A DNA stretch of 64,000 nucleotides from Streptomyces sp. BA2. GTDB lineage: Bacteria > Actinomycetota > Actinomycetes > Streptomycetales > Streptomycetaceae. The notes beneath the pieces are model-generated. The model was not told the origin of the DNA. It saw nothing but the letters and a program-made list of their open reading frames with translations, and did no database searches. Below are positions 52,872 to 61,597 of this stretch, in pieces. The stretch is taken from contig NZ_WSRO01000002.1 of assembly GCF_009769735.1 (NCBI RefSeq), forward strand, positions 124,001 through 188,000, written 5' to 3'. A program made the position numbers and the translations under genes. Every line of letters starts with the position of its first letter. Positions within the stretch are counted from its first letter, which is position 1.

Positions 52872-53924
52872 ATGACTTACTCCATCGCACTGATCCCCGG
52901 AGACGGTATCGGCACCGAGGTCCTGCCTCCCGCTCAGCAGGTCTTGGACGTCGTCGGCGCCCGGCATGGGTTTGACTTCGCCTACACCTCGTACGACTGG
53001 TCCTGCGAGCGCTATGCCCGTGAAGGCGCGATGATGCCCGAGGATGGCCTCGCCAAGCTGAGGGACAAGAATGCGATCCTGCTCGGCGCGGTCGGCTACC
53101 CGGGTGTGCCTGACCATGTCTCCCTATGGGGACTTCTGATTCCGATTCGCCGCAGCTTCCGCCAGTACATCAACCTGCGGCCGATCCGCGTCTTCGAAGG
53201 GGTCGACAGCCCCCTGCGCGCCGCATCTGTGGGCGCAGTGGACTTCGTCGTCGTGCGGGAGAACGTCGAGGGTGAGTACAGCGAGATCGGGGGCCGGCTC
53301 AACCGAGGTTTCCCCGAAGAGATGGCGGTGCAGGAGGCCGTATTCACCCGGGCAGGGGTGACCCGCGTTCTGGACTACGCCTTCGACCTGGCCGCCCGGC
53401 GCGGCGGGACACTCACCTCGGCCACGAAGTCCAACGGCATCGTGCACACCATGCCGTTCTGGGACGAGCTTGTCGCCGAGCGCGGCGCCGCGCACGCGCA
53501 GGTCTGCTGGGACCAGGAGCATATCGACGCTCTCGCGGCCAAGTTCGTCCTGGACCCGGCGCGCTTCGACGTGGTCGTGGCCTCCAACCTGTTCGGCGAC
53601 ATCCTCAGCGACCTCGCCGCCGCCGTAGCAGGGTCCATCGGCATCGCCCCCGCGGCCAACCTCAACCCGGAGCGGGAATTCCCATCGATGTTCGAGCCGG
53701 TCCACGGTTCCGCGCCCGACATCGCAGGCCGGGGCATCGCCAACCCACTGGGGGCGATCTGGTCGGCCGCAATGATGCTCGACCACCTCGGCCACCCAGA
53801 AGCGGCCACCGACATCACCGATGCCATGGCCGCAGTACTCGCCAAGACCGACGTGCGCACCCCCGACCTCGGAGGCCGGGCCACGACCGCGGAGTTCACC
53901 GAAAAGCTTCTCGAACTGCTCTGA
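52872..53924 (+). CDS. Tartrate dehydrogenase / D-malate dehydrogenase (decarboxylating)
   Basis: A 350-residue member of the isocitrate/isopropylmalate dehydrogenase family. The start MTYSIALIPGDGIGTEVLPP gives the family N-terminus. The segment GVPDHVSLWGLLIPIRRSFR is typical of TtuC/DmlA enzymes rather than LeuB. NAD and metal sites follow in DFVVVRENVEGEYSEIGGR, NLFGDILSDLAAAVAGSIGI and FEPVHGSAPDIAGRGIANPL. It oxidises D-malate or tartrate with NAD, releasing CO2. The next gene encodes a dicarboxylate symporter, supporting a catabolic role. Confidence 0.9.
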   Translation: MTYSIALIPGDGIGTEVLPPAQQVLDVVGARHGFDFAYTSYDWSCERYAREGAMMPEDGLAKLRDKNAILLGAVGYPGVPDHVSLWGLLIPIRRSFRQYINLRPIRVFEGVDSPLRAASVGAVDFVVVRENVEGEYSEIGGRLNRGFPEEMAVQEAVFTRAGVTRVLDYAFDLAARRGGTLTSATKSNGIVHTMPFWDELVAERGAAHAQVCWDQEHIDALAAKFVLDPARFDVVVASNLFGDILSDLAAAVAGSIGIAPAANLNPEREFPSMFEPVHGSAPDIAGRGIANPLGAIWSAAMMLDHLGHPEAATDITDAMAAVLAKTDVRTPDLGGRATTAEFTEKLLELL

Positions 53925-54122
53925 CCTCCCTTGCGGGCTGTGAGCAGCGCGGACGACGCCGCCCACAGCCCGCACACCGCCGACCGAAGGCCCCGCCGCT
54001 TCGCGCGCTGGGATCTTTCCGCACCTGTCCCCCACCGAGCCGCGCAATCCCCACGGTCTCCCCCTATGCGAGGCCACACCGCGTCCCGGCTGCATCCACG
54101 TTCCTCGACGAGGAGAAACGCC

Positions 54123-55490
54123 ATGGCAGCACCCGCGTCTCCCACCACCACAACGCCGCGCAAACCCTGGTACAAGCAGCTCTACTTCTGGGTACTGACA
54201 GCGATCGTCGCCGGCATCCTCACCGGATGGCTCTGGCCCTCTGTCGGTGTCGCTCTGGAACCGGTCGGCACCACTTTCGTGTCCGCCATCAAGATGCTGA
54301 TCACTCCGATCGTCTTCCTGACGATCGTCGCCGGCATCGGCGGTGTCGACAGTCTGCGCCGCGTCGGCAGGGTCGGCCTCAAATCTCTCGTCTACTTCCA
54401 GGCCGGAACCCTGGTCGCTCTCGCCGTCGGACTGATAGCGGTCAACCTCTTCCAGCCCGGTGCTGGAGTGCACGCCCACCCTGGTGACCTTCAACTGTCC
54501 GGTGACGCCGCACAGTACGTCAAGGACGGCGAGAACCAGAGCTGGTGGCACTTCCTCACGGACATCGTCCCCTCCAGCGCGGTCGGAGCGTTCGCCGAAG
54601 GCAACATCCTTCAGGTCATCTTCTTCGCCGTCCTGTTCGGCATCGCCCTGAAAGCCGTTGGGCCCGTCGGAGTCCCCCTCGTCGACGGCATCAACCGTCT
54701 GAGTACCGTCGTCTTCAAGATCCTCCACTACATCATGCTCGCCGCGCCCGTCGGCGCATTCGGAGCGATGGCCTACACCATCGGCGAGTACGGCATCTCG
54801 ACCCTCACCAGCCTCGGCCAGCTCATCGGCCTGTTCTACGCCACCTCACTCTTCTTCGTCGTCGTCATCCTCGGTGGCGTCCTCGCCCTGCTGAAGATCA
54901 GCATCTTCCGGCTGCTGCGCTACCTGCGCGAAGAGTTCCTCATCGTGCTGGGCACCTCCTCCTCCGAGAGCGTGCTGCCCCGGGTCATGGCCAAACTCGA
55001 AGGACTCGGCCTCCGCCGCGACATCGTCGGCCTGACGGTACCGACCGGCTACTCCTTCAACCTCGACGGCAGTTCCATCTACCTCTCCCTCGCTGCCGTC
55101 TACATCGCCCAGGCCACCGACACACCCCTCAGCCTCAGTCAGCAACTCGGCCTGCTCGCAGTCATGATCCTGACCTCCAAAGGCTCCGGCGGCATTACCG
55201 GCGCCGGCTTCATCGCCCTGGCCGCAACCCTCTCCACCGTCGGCACCGTCCCCGCCGCCGGCATCATGCTCATCTTCGGTATCGACAAATTCATGTCCGA
55301 ATGCCGTGCTCTGACCAATCTCGCCGGCAACAGCGTGGCCACCCTCGTCGTCGCCCGCTGGGAACGCGTCCTTGACACCGACCGTGTCAACCGGGTCCTG
55401 CGCACCGGCACTCCCGAACCTGAGCCGGAATCCACCAGTCCCACCCTCGAGAAGGACACCGGCCCCATTTCGGCATTGGCAAAGACCTGA
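54123..55490 (+). CDS. DctA-type dicarboxylate:cation symporter
   Basis: A 455-residue member of the DAACS family, with GAGGAGAAACGCC before the ATG. The first membrane segment is YFWVLTAIVAGILTGWLWPS. Conserved family motifs are present: the Ser-rich hairpin VLGTSSSESVLPRVMAKLEG, YSFNLDGSSIYLSLAAVYIA and TSKGSGGITGAGFIALAATL, then FMSECRALTNLAGNSVATLV. It imports C4 dicarboxylates such as malate or succinate with protons or sodium. It lies 198 nt after the dehydrogenase gene, same strand, so it probably supplies that enzyme's substrate. Confidence 0.92.
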   Translation: MAAPASPTTTTPRKPWYKQLYFWVLTAIVAGILTGWLWPSVGVALEPVGTTFVSAIKMLITPIVFLTIVAGIGGVDSLRRVGRVGLKSLVYFQAGTLVALAVGLIAVNLFQPGAGVHAHPGDLQLSGDAAQYVKDGENQSWWHFLTDIVPSSAVGAFAEGNILQVIFFAVLFGIALKAVGPVGVPLVDGINRLSTVVFKILHYIMLAAPVGAFGAMAYTIGEYGISTLTSLGQLIGLFYATSLFFVVVILGGVLALLKISIFRLLRYLREEFLIVLGTSSSESVLPRVMAKLEGLGLRRDIVGLTVPTGYSFNLDGSSIYLSLAAVYIAQATDTPLSLSQQLGLLAVMILTSKGSGGITGAGFIALAATLSTVGTVPAAGIMLIFGIDKFMSECRALTNLAGNSVATLVVARWERVLDTDRVNRVLRTGTPEPEPESTSPTLEKDTGPISALAKT

Positions 55491-55752
55491 CCACCAAAAC
55501 GCCCCGCCCGTCCCGGGTCGGGTCGGGTGATGCACACCAAGCCACCCGCCGCGGCCCCGAAGTACCCCAGGGCGGGCGTCAACCTGTTCCGCGATCAGGG
55601 GCCGGGCTCAATCCGGATGTACCGAGGGCTCGTTCGGCGGTCCCTCATCGGGACCTCTGCCCGAAGGTAGCCGCTGAGCGACCGACAGGACTACGGTGGG
55701 AGGACTGGCCCCGGCCCCCGGCTCCGCGAGAAATGACCGAGCAAGGGGTGTC

Positions 55753-56112
55753 ATGCAGCGCACGTTGAGGACGTACGAGGAGCGCTGGTCTCGAGAAGTG
55801 TCGCTCGTCTGGGATGAGAGCCGCCCTGCCGGCGAGATCGAGGATCTTCTCGCGGAGAACGTGGAACTGCGCCGACGGCTGCGCAGGCGTGCGGTCGCCA
55901 TGCGGGCTCAGGGCATAGTCATGGCGCTCGGGCCTTGTTCCAGCGAACACGCCAAGGACTTTCTCGCTGATCTGGCCGACCACTGCGGCCTCACGGTGCG
56001 GGACGTCGCCCGGGCCCTCGTCGGCACGTTCGAGGGCCGTCCGCTCACGGCGAGAATGCAACGCGAGCTCAGCAGCGCAGTGGTGCGCCTCAAGGACGGC
56101 GCTCCGGCCTGA
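55753..56112 (+). CDS. ANTAR domain protein (first of two paralogues)
   Basis: A 119-residue protein; AAGGGG lies 5 nt before the ATG. After a helix (MQRTLRTYEERWSREVSLVW) comes the ANTAR-type core: ENVELRRRLRRRAVAMRAQG, IVMALGPCSSEHAKDFLADL and ADHCGLTVRDVARALVGTFE. ANTAR domains bind tandem hairpins in RNA and prevent termination. No receiver or GAF domain is fused, so its signal is unknown. Strongly related in pattern to the protein at 59164-59526. Confidence 0.75.
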   Translation: MQRTLRTYEERWSREVSLVWDESRPAGEIEDLLAENVELRRRLRRRAVAMRAQGIVMALGPCSSEHAKDFLADLADHCGLTVRDVARALVGTFEGRPLTARMQRELSSAVVRLKDGAPA

Positions 56113-56272
56113 GCGGGCCGCCGCTCCTCCTTCAGACCGCGCGCTCCTGCTCCGTCGGCCGACGACGCACGACACGGATCAGACACGACGACCCTGCGTC
56201 GGACGGGCACTCGCCGCCACGCAGAGGCCACACCCGCCGTTGCAGCGGGGATTTGGACCACGGGAGGTTCAC

Positions 56273-56842
56273 ATGTTTGAAGATCAGATCCGTCCGCTGA
56301 AGATCGACCGGGCGTTCCGCGTTTCGGACGGTAAACCGGTGGAGTTCGAGGGCAAGACGGTGCACCTCGCCTTCGGCATTTCCATGAAGTGGGCGACGGC
56401 CAGGCTGGCGATCGCCTTCACCTCATCCGTAAGCAAACCGCCGCAGGGCGTTTGCCTGGAACTGTCGGAAGGCGATCTGCTCGTCAACGGCTCCCGGACG
56501 CCGGGCGTCTGCCTGTGGGCCGACTCGGCACCGCCGGTGGTTTACCTGGAGCCGCTGATCAAGCCCACCTCCACCTCGACGCTGCAGGTCTGGAACTGCT
56601 GGCGAGGCGGCGACGGGGAGGCCCAGATGTGGAGGGGCAACGCCGGCCTGCTCGTCGACCTCAACCCCGGCGCCTCCTACCGCTTCAGCTGCAGCGACGG
56701 CACGGGACAAGCCGACTTCACCGATCTCATCTTCGGCCTGGAGATCCAGGAGAAGACCGGCGACCCGTGGCTGGAGCCGCTGCCGCCCCGGACATTCACC
56801 CTGGGCGCGGACTCCACCCACCCCCGCAGCGCCGACGCGTGA
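56273..56842 (+). CDS. Hypothetical protein
   Basis: A 189-residue protein with GGAGG 6 nt before the ATG. It begins MFEDQIRPLKIDRAFRVSDG and is rich in strand-like segments and Trp (VWNCWRGGDGEAQMWRGNAG, LEIQEKTGDPWLEPLPPRTF). No signal peptide or membrane segment. A beta-sandwich is likely; no family recognised. Confidence 0.7.
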   Translation: MFEDQIRPLKIDRAFRVSDGKPVEFEGKTVHLAFGISMKWATARLAIAFTSSVSKPPQGVCLELSEGDLLVNGSRTPGVCLWADSAPPVVYLEPLIKPTSTSTLQVWNCWRGGDGEAQMWRGNAGLLVDLNPGASYRFSCSDGTGQADFTDLIFGLEIQEKTGDPWLEPLPPRTFTLGADSTHPRSADA

Positions 56843-57103
56843 ACGCCGGCGCCCGGCGCCTCAGTTCGCAACGTCGCCGTAGTCCTCACGCATGGGCCAC
56901 TGCACGTAGCGCACCCCAACGGTCACCGACGGCTGATGCTCTGGCGGACTCTCGCACGGCCTGACGGGACACCCTCTGTTCAGGGCAGCGCGCATGCTCC
57001 GAGCCTTGCCCGGACGATGGCGCGAAGTGGCTCGGGCTGAACACGAGCCGGCTCCTGATGCTGCTGAACACGGGGGCCGGCGTCCTGGCCCTGTGGAGTC
57101 ACC

Positions 57104-57343
57104 GTGCCGGCGATCACGGAGCGTCTGATCGCTTCGGGCGAGCTGGACGTGTACCACGCGGCAAGGCTGACCCGCTGCGGGTACCGCGGGGCCAGGACGT
57201 CGATCCGGTACCGCGAGCTTGTCGCCGCCGAGGGCCGACGCGCGGCGATGCCTCCGGAGCACCCGCTGACTCTGAAGGCGCGACAGTTCACTCGCGAAGA
57301 GCATCTTCGGCACTCCCGGCGCCGGATCCCCAAGCGGCGCTGA
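57104..57343 (+). CDS. Small basic hypothetical protein
   Basis: A 79-residue frame from a GTG with GGAG about 6 nt upstream. It begins MPAITERLIASGELDVYHAA and continues GYRGARTSIRYRELVAAEGR, then KARQFTREEHLRHSRRRIPK. The mix of helical, charged segments looks protein-like and could bind nucleic acid. No family recognised. The opposite strand is also open here, so the call is uncertain. Confidence 0.4.
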   Translation: MPAITERLIASGELDVYHAARLTRCGYRGARTSIRYRELVAAEGRRAAMPPEHPLTLKARQFTREEHLRHSRRRIPKRR

Positions 57344-57857
57344 GCAGGTCGTGACCATGCTCGCACTGACGCTCGGCACCACCTCCCCCGCGTTCCTCCT
57401 GGTGATCCTGCACGTGCAAATCTGGCGGGCCTGGCAGGACCGCTGGCTCAACAATTGCGCGCGCACTGCCAGACCCTGGTCCGACGGGAAGCCCACGGCT
57501 AGGTCGGCCGTTCCGTCAGAACCCGAATCCGGATCCGGGGGGGGCAGCGACGGAGAGGCGGGCCATCCCCTCGAAGCGGGTGGCCCGCAGGCTGCCAAAT
57601 GCAGGGCGACGTGCGCGGGCTCACCCGGAAGCTGGCTGATGCGGTAGGCGCCATCGGCATGTGGATCTACCGGTTCGCCGTCGATGGCGACGGAGGCCGT
57701 ATGACCTTGGGCGGTGATCCACACACTGAGCAGGTTATCGTCGTTGTGATCCGTTCAGCCGACGCCAGAAGGGCTGTCGACCGGCCTCCATCGGCTCAGT
57801 CCCTGTCTATTGGGGACCACGGCCAACAACGTAATCGTTGCGGGTTCCAGTCATCGT
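57344..57857. other. Region of uncertain coding content
   Basis: About 510 nt. A plus-strand frame from a GTG at 57351 starts with a membrane-like stretch (LGTTSPAFLLVILHVQIW) but decays into Gly/Ser-rich sequence. On the minus strand a frame from 57724 reads WITAQGHTASVAIDGEPVDP and ADGAYRISQLPGEPAHVALH, which looks natural for about 50 residues. They overlap; I cannot decide between them, and neither shows a known family. Confidence 0.3.
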
Positions 57858-58694
57858 TCACAGTCGGCGCCAGCGTGCCGAGGCGAAGGAGAAGACGCCG
57901 AAGAGGATCAGCCCGATGGCGACGGCGACCAGCAGCCACGGCCCCATCGGGGTGTCGGTGAAGCTGCGGAGTGTGCCGTCCACGCCCTTGGCCTCGTCGG
58001 CATCGAATTGGATGGCCGCTGTCAGGACGAAGATCCCGGCCGCGGCGAACACCATGCCACGTGCCACGCCACCGCTGACGCCGAGGCCGGTGACGATCTG
58101 TTTCGTGCGGGGGTTCATGGCGGCGGTGTCCAGCTGTCGCAGGAACTTGCGCATGGCCGCCCGGATCGCGAGCACCGTGCCGATCCCGATCAGGAGGCAT
58201 CCTCCAGCGGCCACGAGGAGCTGCCCGTAGGGCAGTTTCAGTACGGATGCCGTCCAGTCCTTGGACTGCGCGTTGCCGCTGGATCCCTGGCCGCCGCCGG
58301 CGGCGTACGTGGCGGTGGCCCAGCAGATGAAGCCGTAGAACAGCGCCCGGCCGCCGTCCAGCAGTCGGGAGGGAGTCTTACGGTCAGGGCCGCGGGTCAG
58401 CACCGCTCGGGAGGCGCGCCACAGGGCCATGCAGCCGAAACCCACGGCCAGCACCCACAGCATGATCTTCCCGAAGGGCTGTTCCGCGATCTTCGCCAGC
58501 GCGCCCTGCCGGTCGGCTGACTTCCCGCCGCTGCCGAGCGCCAGCTGGATGGCCAGGGCGCCGATGAGGACGTACACGACTCCCCGCGCGGAAAAGCCCG
58601 CCCGACCCGCAGTGGACAGCGTATGGTTCTCCGCCGAGCGCCGGGTCGCGGCACCGCCGGTTCGCTTCCGACCAGATACCTGGGACGACGTCAC
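57858..58694 (-). CDS. DUF1206 membrane protein
   Basis: A 278-residue protein from a GTG with GGAGAG upstream. Six membrane segments occur in three pairs; the first is FSARGVVYVLIGALAIQLAL and the last WLLVAVAIGLILFGVFSF. The repeat GxxARGxVYxxIG/GVARGMVFAAAG is the DUF1206 signature. Function is unknown. It is the last of four close minus-strand genes (59845 to 57858). Confidence 0.88.
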   Translation of the reverse strand: MTSSQVSGRKRTGGAATRRSAENHTLSTAGRAGFSARGVVYVLIGALAIQLALGSGGKSADRQGALAKIAEQPFGKIMLWVLAVGFGCMALWRASRAVLTRGPDRKTPSRLLDGGRALFYGFICWATATYAAGGGQGSSGNAQSKDWTASVLKLPYGQLLVAAGGCLLIGIGTVLAIRAAMRKFLRQLDTAAMNPRTKQIVTGLGVSGGVARGMVFAAAGIFVLTAAIQFDADEAKGVDGTLRSFTDTPMGPWLLVAVAIGLILFGVFSFASARWRRL

Positions 58695-58760
58695 GATGTC
58701 TCTCCTTACAGCATGGCCGGCGGTGAGCGTCTGGGCCCGCCGAGTGGCCGCTTGGTGTGA

Positions 58761-59117
58761 TCAGCGGCGGGCGAGTTGTCGCTCGCCGCGGGCGCCCGGC
58801 TCGTAGGTCAGGCCGTAATGCTGGAAGACCGCCGCCTCCTGCGTGGCCGGCAGCACGTCGTCCGTACCGATCGAAGGGGCCTTGCGCACCAGCGACTTGG
58901 CGTAACGGATCTTGAGGTAGCCCGGTCCGGCGATCGCCTCGTCCAGAGGGACGAAGAGCAGCCGGTGGCGGGTCGGCAGCCCGGTGCGCACCGTGGCCAT
59001 GAACGGCTCGTCGGTGGTGGTGTCGACGTATACCGCTTCGAGGATGCCGATCTTGTGGCCTTCGATGTCGAGGACGTCCCGGTCGCGCCACTCGCGGACA
59101 TCTGCTGACTGGATCAT
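58761..59117 (-). CDS. PRC-barrel domain protein
   Basis: A 118-residue protein starting MIQSADVREWRDRDVLDIEG. The barrel core continues IGILEAVYVDTTTDEPFMAT, RHRLLFVPLDEAIAGPGYLK and IRYAKSLVRKAPSI, ending with a tail (FQHYGLTYEPGARGERQLAR). PRC barrels bind partner proteins or RNA; in actinobacteria such small ones accompany stress genes. It lies 66 nt upstream of the DUF1206 start, same strand. Confidence 0.85.
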   Translation of the reverse strand: MIQSADVREWRDRDVLDIEGHKIGILEAVYVDTTTDEPFMATVRTGLPTRHRLLFVPLDEAIAGPGYLKIRYAKSLVRKAPSIGTDDVLPATQEAAVFQHYGLTYEPGARGERQLARR

Positions 59118-59163
59118 GGGCTTGCCCTCTCTGGGCGGTTGCCTTGGTGGCTGGTGGGGGATG

Positions 59164-59526
59164 TCACCGCCGGTTCTCCGCATGAAGTCGTCGCAGTGCA
59201 CGGCGCAACTCGTTGCGCAGTGGCTCGGGGAGCGCTTCGCCGTCGGCGGTGGCGACCAAAGCTGTGGCCACCTCGCGGAGTTTGACATTGCTGTGCTGCG
59301 ACACGTCTACCAGCAGACTTCTGGCCGTCCCGTTCGCACACGGAGCCAGGACCATCACCATGCCGATCGCCTGGTCGATCACTGCCCGGCTGGCCAGCGC
59401 CCGCTGTAACTGATCGTTGGCGGCCCGCAGTTCGACGACGGCGAGTTCCAAGGACGCGTCGTCACTCCAGGCCACCTCTTCTGCCAGCATCCTCTCGTCT
59501 TCCTGGGTCCTGACTGTCTGGCCCAT
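59164..59526 (-). CDS. ANTAR domain protein (second paralogue)
   Basis: A 120-residue protein starting MGQTVRTQEDERMLAEEVAW. The core ELRAANDQLQRALASRAVID, QAIGMVMVLAPCANGTARSL and LVDVSQHSNVKLREVATALV is ANTAR-like, with a coiled helix before it as in other antiterminators. It aligns in pattern with the protein at 55753, including the PC motif and the ALV helix. It probably binds RNA; the target is unknown. 46 nt upstream of the PRC-barrel gene. Confidence 0.78.
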   Translation of the reverse strand: MGQTVRTQEDERMLAEEVAWSDDASLELAVVELRAANDQLQRALASRAVIDQAIGMVMVLAPCANGTARSLLVDVSQHSNVKLREVATALVATADGEALPEPLRNELRRALRRLHAENRR

Positions 59527-59575
59527 GAAACCTGCCTCACCCCGAAACGCTCGGGTATCGGATGCCGGAAAACTG

Positions 59576-59845
59576 TCACCGGTGATGTTGTTCGTCCCGC
59601 CGGTCCTGGCGGTTCCAACGCCCCTGGCGCTGGCGTCGGTAGCGGCGGTCCCAGCGGTTCTGGCGGTCCCGGTAGTCCCGATAGCCGCGGTACTCGGAAT
59701 TGCCGAACTGATCCCGGCTGCCCCTGCCACCCCGGCCGTAGTGGAAAGCCCCGAAGATCAGCACGGCTGCGGCCACCCACCACATGGGATTCAGAAATCC
59801 GAAGCCGAGCAGAGCCACGACAAGGATGGCGAATAAGACGATCAC
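59576..59845 (-). CDS. Small membrane protein with Arg/Tyr-rich tail; contains a TTA codon
   Basis: An 89-residue protein from a GTG with GGGAGG 6 nt upstream. Two membrane stretches (VIVLFAILVVALLGFGFLNP and WWVAAAVLIFGAFHYG) are followed by a tail of repeated Arg/Tyr/Asp (GYRDYRDRQNRWDRRYRRQR). Codon 4 is TTA, the rare Leu codon read only by the bldA tRNA in Streptomyces, so translation may be tied to development. First gene of the four-gene minus-strand group. Confidence 0.65.
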   Translation of the reverse strand: MIVLFAILVVALLGFGFLNPMWWVAAAVLIFGAFHYGRGGRGSRDQFGNSEYRGYRDYRDRQNRWDRRYRRQRQGRWNRQDRRDEQHHR

Positions 59846-60225
59846 GGCAGGCCTCCCGGGGCGGAACAGATCATCGCTGCCGGGGACTGGGGCCTCACTT
59901 CGCAGCTTAGCCCTGTCAAGGGGTCGCGGATACGTTTCGACGCCGCCGCATATCACCGTACACACATGGCTACTTGACAGCTTGTCAGGAAATGAGGCGG
60001 CGATTAGCGTCTGCGGTGCCGCCCCGGCCCCCGGCAGCATCGACTGGTTGCCGCGCCCCTCACAGGCGCCACTCGCGCACCGCAGACGGCACCGCCGCAT
60101 CACGCATGTTGCCGCCTTCGCCCTTGCCTCCCCCACAGCGACCACGGCAGCGGCTCGATGCGCTCCACGCGGGCATCTCCACCACTGCCCGCCTCGCCGC
60201 ACATGCCCCCAAGCAGGCGGTATTC
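59846..60225. promoter_or_regulatory. Divergent intergenic region with small palindrome
   Basis: About 380 nt between the divergent starts at 59845 and 60226. It holds TGACA-GCT-TGTCA (59975-59987), a small palindrome overlapping a TTGACA-like hexamer. No -10 at proper spacing was found. Otherwise nothing clear. Confidence 0.3.
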
Positions 60226-60381
60226 ATGTACGCGCTGGTCGCTCTCGTCCCCTTCATCCTGCTCGCCACCCTCATGAGCCTGTCCTGGTGGGAGGACCGC
60301 ATCCTGCCGACGCCGGCCGACCCGACCGACGCTTCCCGCACGGCTCCGACAACCCCCGGCGGGCCCACACGCCACTCCTGA
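60226..60381 (+). CDS. Very small membrane protein
   Basis: A 51-residue frame starting MYALVALVPFILLATLMSLS, one membrane segment, then WWEDRILPTPADPTDASRTA. A GGCGG lies upstream. Hydrophobic N-terminus and short polar tail resemble many small Streptomyces membrane proteins. Function unknown. Confidence 0.45.
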   Translation: MYALVALVPFILLATLMSLSWWEDRILPTPADPTDASRTAPTTPGGPTRHS

Positions 60382-60666
60382 CCCCACACCGCTCAACGGC
60401 CGTTGACAGGAGCCATGGGCAGGCGTTGACTGACGGCACGGTGTAGGGCTGTGCCACTCCGGACCCTTGAGGTGCGGCATTTCACCTTCCCGCTTCGCCC
60501 GGACCCCGCGGATGTCAAGACCTCTCCGCGCGCTCTGGTGGCCCGGCCACGCTCGTATGGATTCCTCAGCGGCGGTAGCCGGAGCCGCGGCGGTGGTCGA
60601 GGCCGGTTAAGCCGCAGCCGCGGATAGCCCGGCGCCCCACCCACCAAGGTCAAACAGAGGACAGCC

Positions 60667-60840
60667 GTGACTACTGGAAACACGTTCCGGAACAAAGTGC
60701 AGGCGCTCAAGGGCCGGATCACTCAGCGCGTCGGTCGAGGCACCGGCAACAGGCGACTTGAGCGCGAAGGCAGGACCGACCGGGTGTCGGGAAACCTGAA
60801 GCAGTCCGGCGACAAGGCCAAGAGCGCCTTCCGACGCTGA
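60667..60840 (+). CDS. CsbD-like stress protein
   Basis: A 57-residue protein from a GTG with AGAGGAC 5 nt upstream. The sequence contains NKVQALKGRITQRVGRGTGN then REGRTDRVSGNLKQSGDKAK, the GxxxxxxGNxKQxGxKxK pattern of the CsbD family of small helical general-stress proteins. Function is unknown beyond stress induction in other bacteria. A hairpin follows. Confidence 0.75.
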   Translation: MTTGNTFRNKVQALKGRITQRVGRGTGNRRLEREGRTDRVSGNLKQSGDKAKSAFRR

Positions 60841-60851
60841 CCACGAACGCC

Positions 60852-60886
60852 CCGGGTGGCACTCACGCCACGTGGCCGCCACCCGG
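60852..60886 (+). terminator. 9-bp hairpin after the CsbD-like gene
   Basis: CCGGGTGGC (60852-60860) and GCCACCCGG (60878-60886) pair exactly; the 17-nt spacer contains a further GCCACGTGGC palindrome. It lies 11 nt after the stop. Confidence 0.6.
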
Positions 60887-60970
60887 CCGGCATCAACAGA
60901 GAACAACTCAATAGAGGTTGATGGAAATGAAGCAGAGCACCGAACAGAGCATGAGGCGGAGAAGGCAGCC

Positions 60971-61597
60971 ATGTTCATCATCGTGATCATCGCCGTGGTC
61001 GTCATCGCAGCGACCGCCCTCTTCTTCCTCAAACGGACGCGGACTCCGGGCGGCGGCAAGCGCGGCCTGCAGAGCCGCTTCGGACCCGAGTACCAGCGCG
61101 CGATCACTGACCACGACGGTGACGTCAAAGCGGCCGAACGGGAACTCGGCGAGCGGGTGAAGCGGCACGGTTCGCTCCGGGAACAGCCGCTGTCACCCGA
61201 GGAGCGCGAGTACTACGTGGCTCAATGGGCCGACGTTCAGGAACAGTTCGTCACATCGCCGCAGAAGGCGGTCGCCGAGGCCGACATGCTGTTGGCGCGG
61301 CTGGCCAGCGACCGGGGATACCCCGTCGGGGAGCAGTTCGAGGAGCGGATCGCCGCGCTCTCCGTCCACCACGCCCACTACGTGCAGGGCTATCGCAGCA
61401 TGCACACCGCGGCTCGTGGTCAGAGTGGGACCGAGGAGATGCGAGAGGCCATGGTCGAGGCTCGCGGCCTCTTCGAAGCACTGGTCACCGCACAACCCAC
61501 CCACAACGACCGGCACCATACGCAGACCCCCGAAGACCACGGCCACCCGTCGCGGACACCCGGGAGGCGGCACGCCAAGGGAAGTGGTACCTCATGA
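60971..61597 (+). CDS. Membrane-anchored hypothetical protein with helical domain
   Basis: A 208-residue protein; GGAGAAGG lies upstream of the ATG. The first 20 residues form one membrane segment (MFIIVIIAVVVIAATALFFL). The rest is helical and charged: GPEYQRAITDHDGDVKAAER, WADVQEQFVTSPQKAVAEAD, EMREAMVEARGLFEALV. The part from WADVQEQF onward resembles the downstream gene product. Its stop overlaps that gene's start (ATGA). Function unknown. Confidence 0.75.
   Translation: MFIIVIIAVVVIAATALFFLKRTRTPGGGKRGLQSRFGPEYQRAITDHDGDVKAAERELGERVKRHGSLREQPLSPEEREYYVAQWADVQEQFVTSPQKAVAEADMLLARLASDRGYPVGEQFEERIAALSVHHAHYVQGYRSMHTAARGQSGTEEMREAMVEARGLFEALVTAQPTHNDRHHTQTPEDHGHPSRTPGRRHAKGSGTS

Noticed and set aside
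53124..54728. A 534-codon minus-strand frame
   Set aside because: Antisense to the dehydrogenase and DctA genes, which both have full family motifs.
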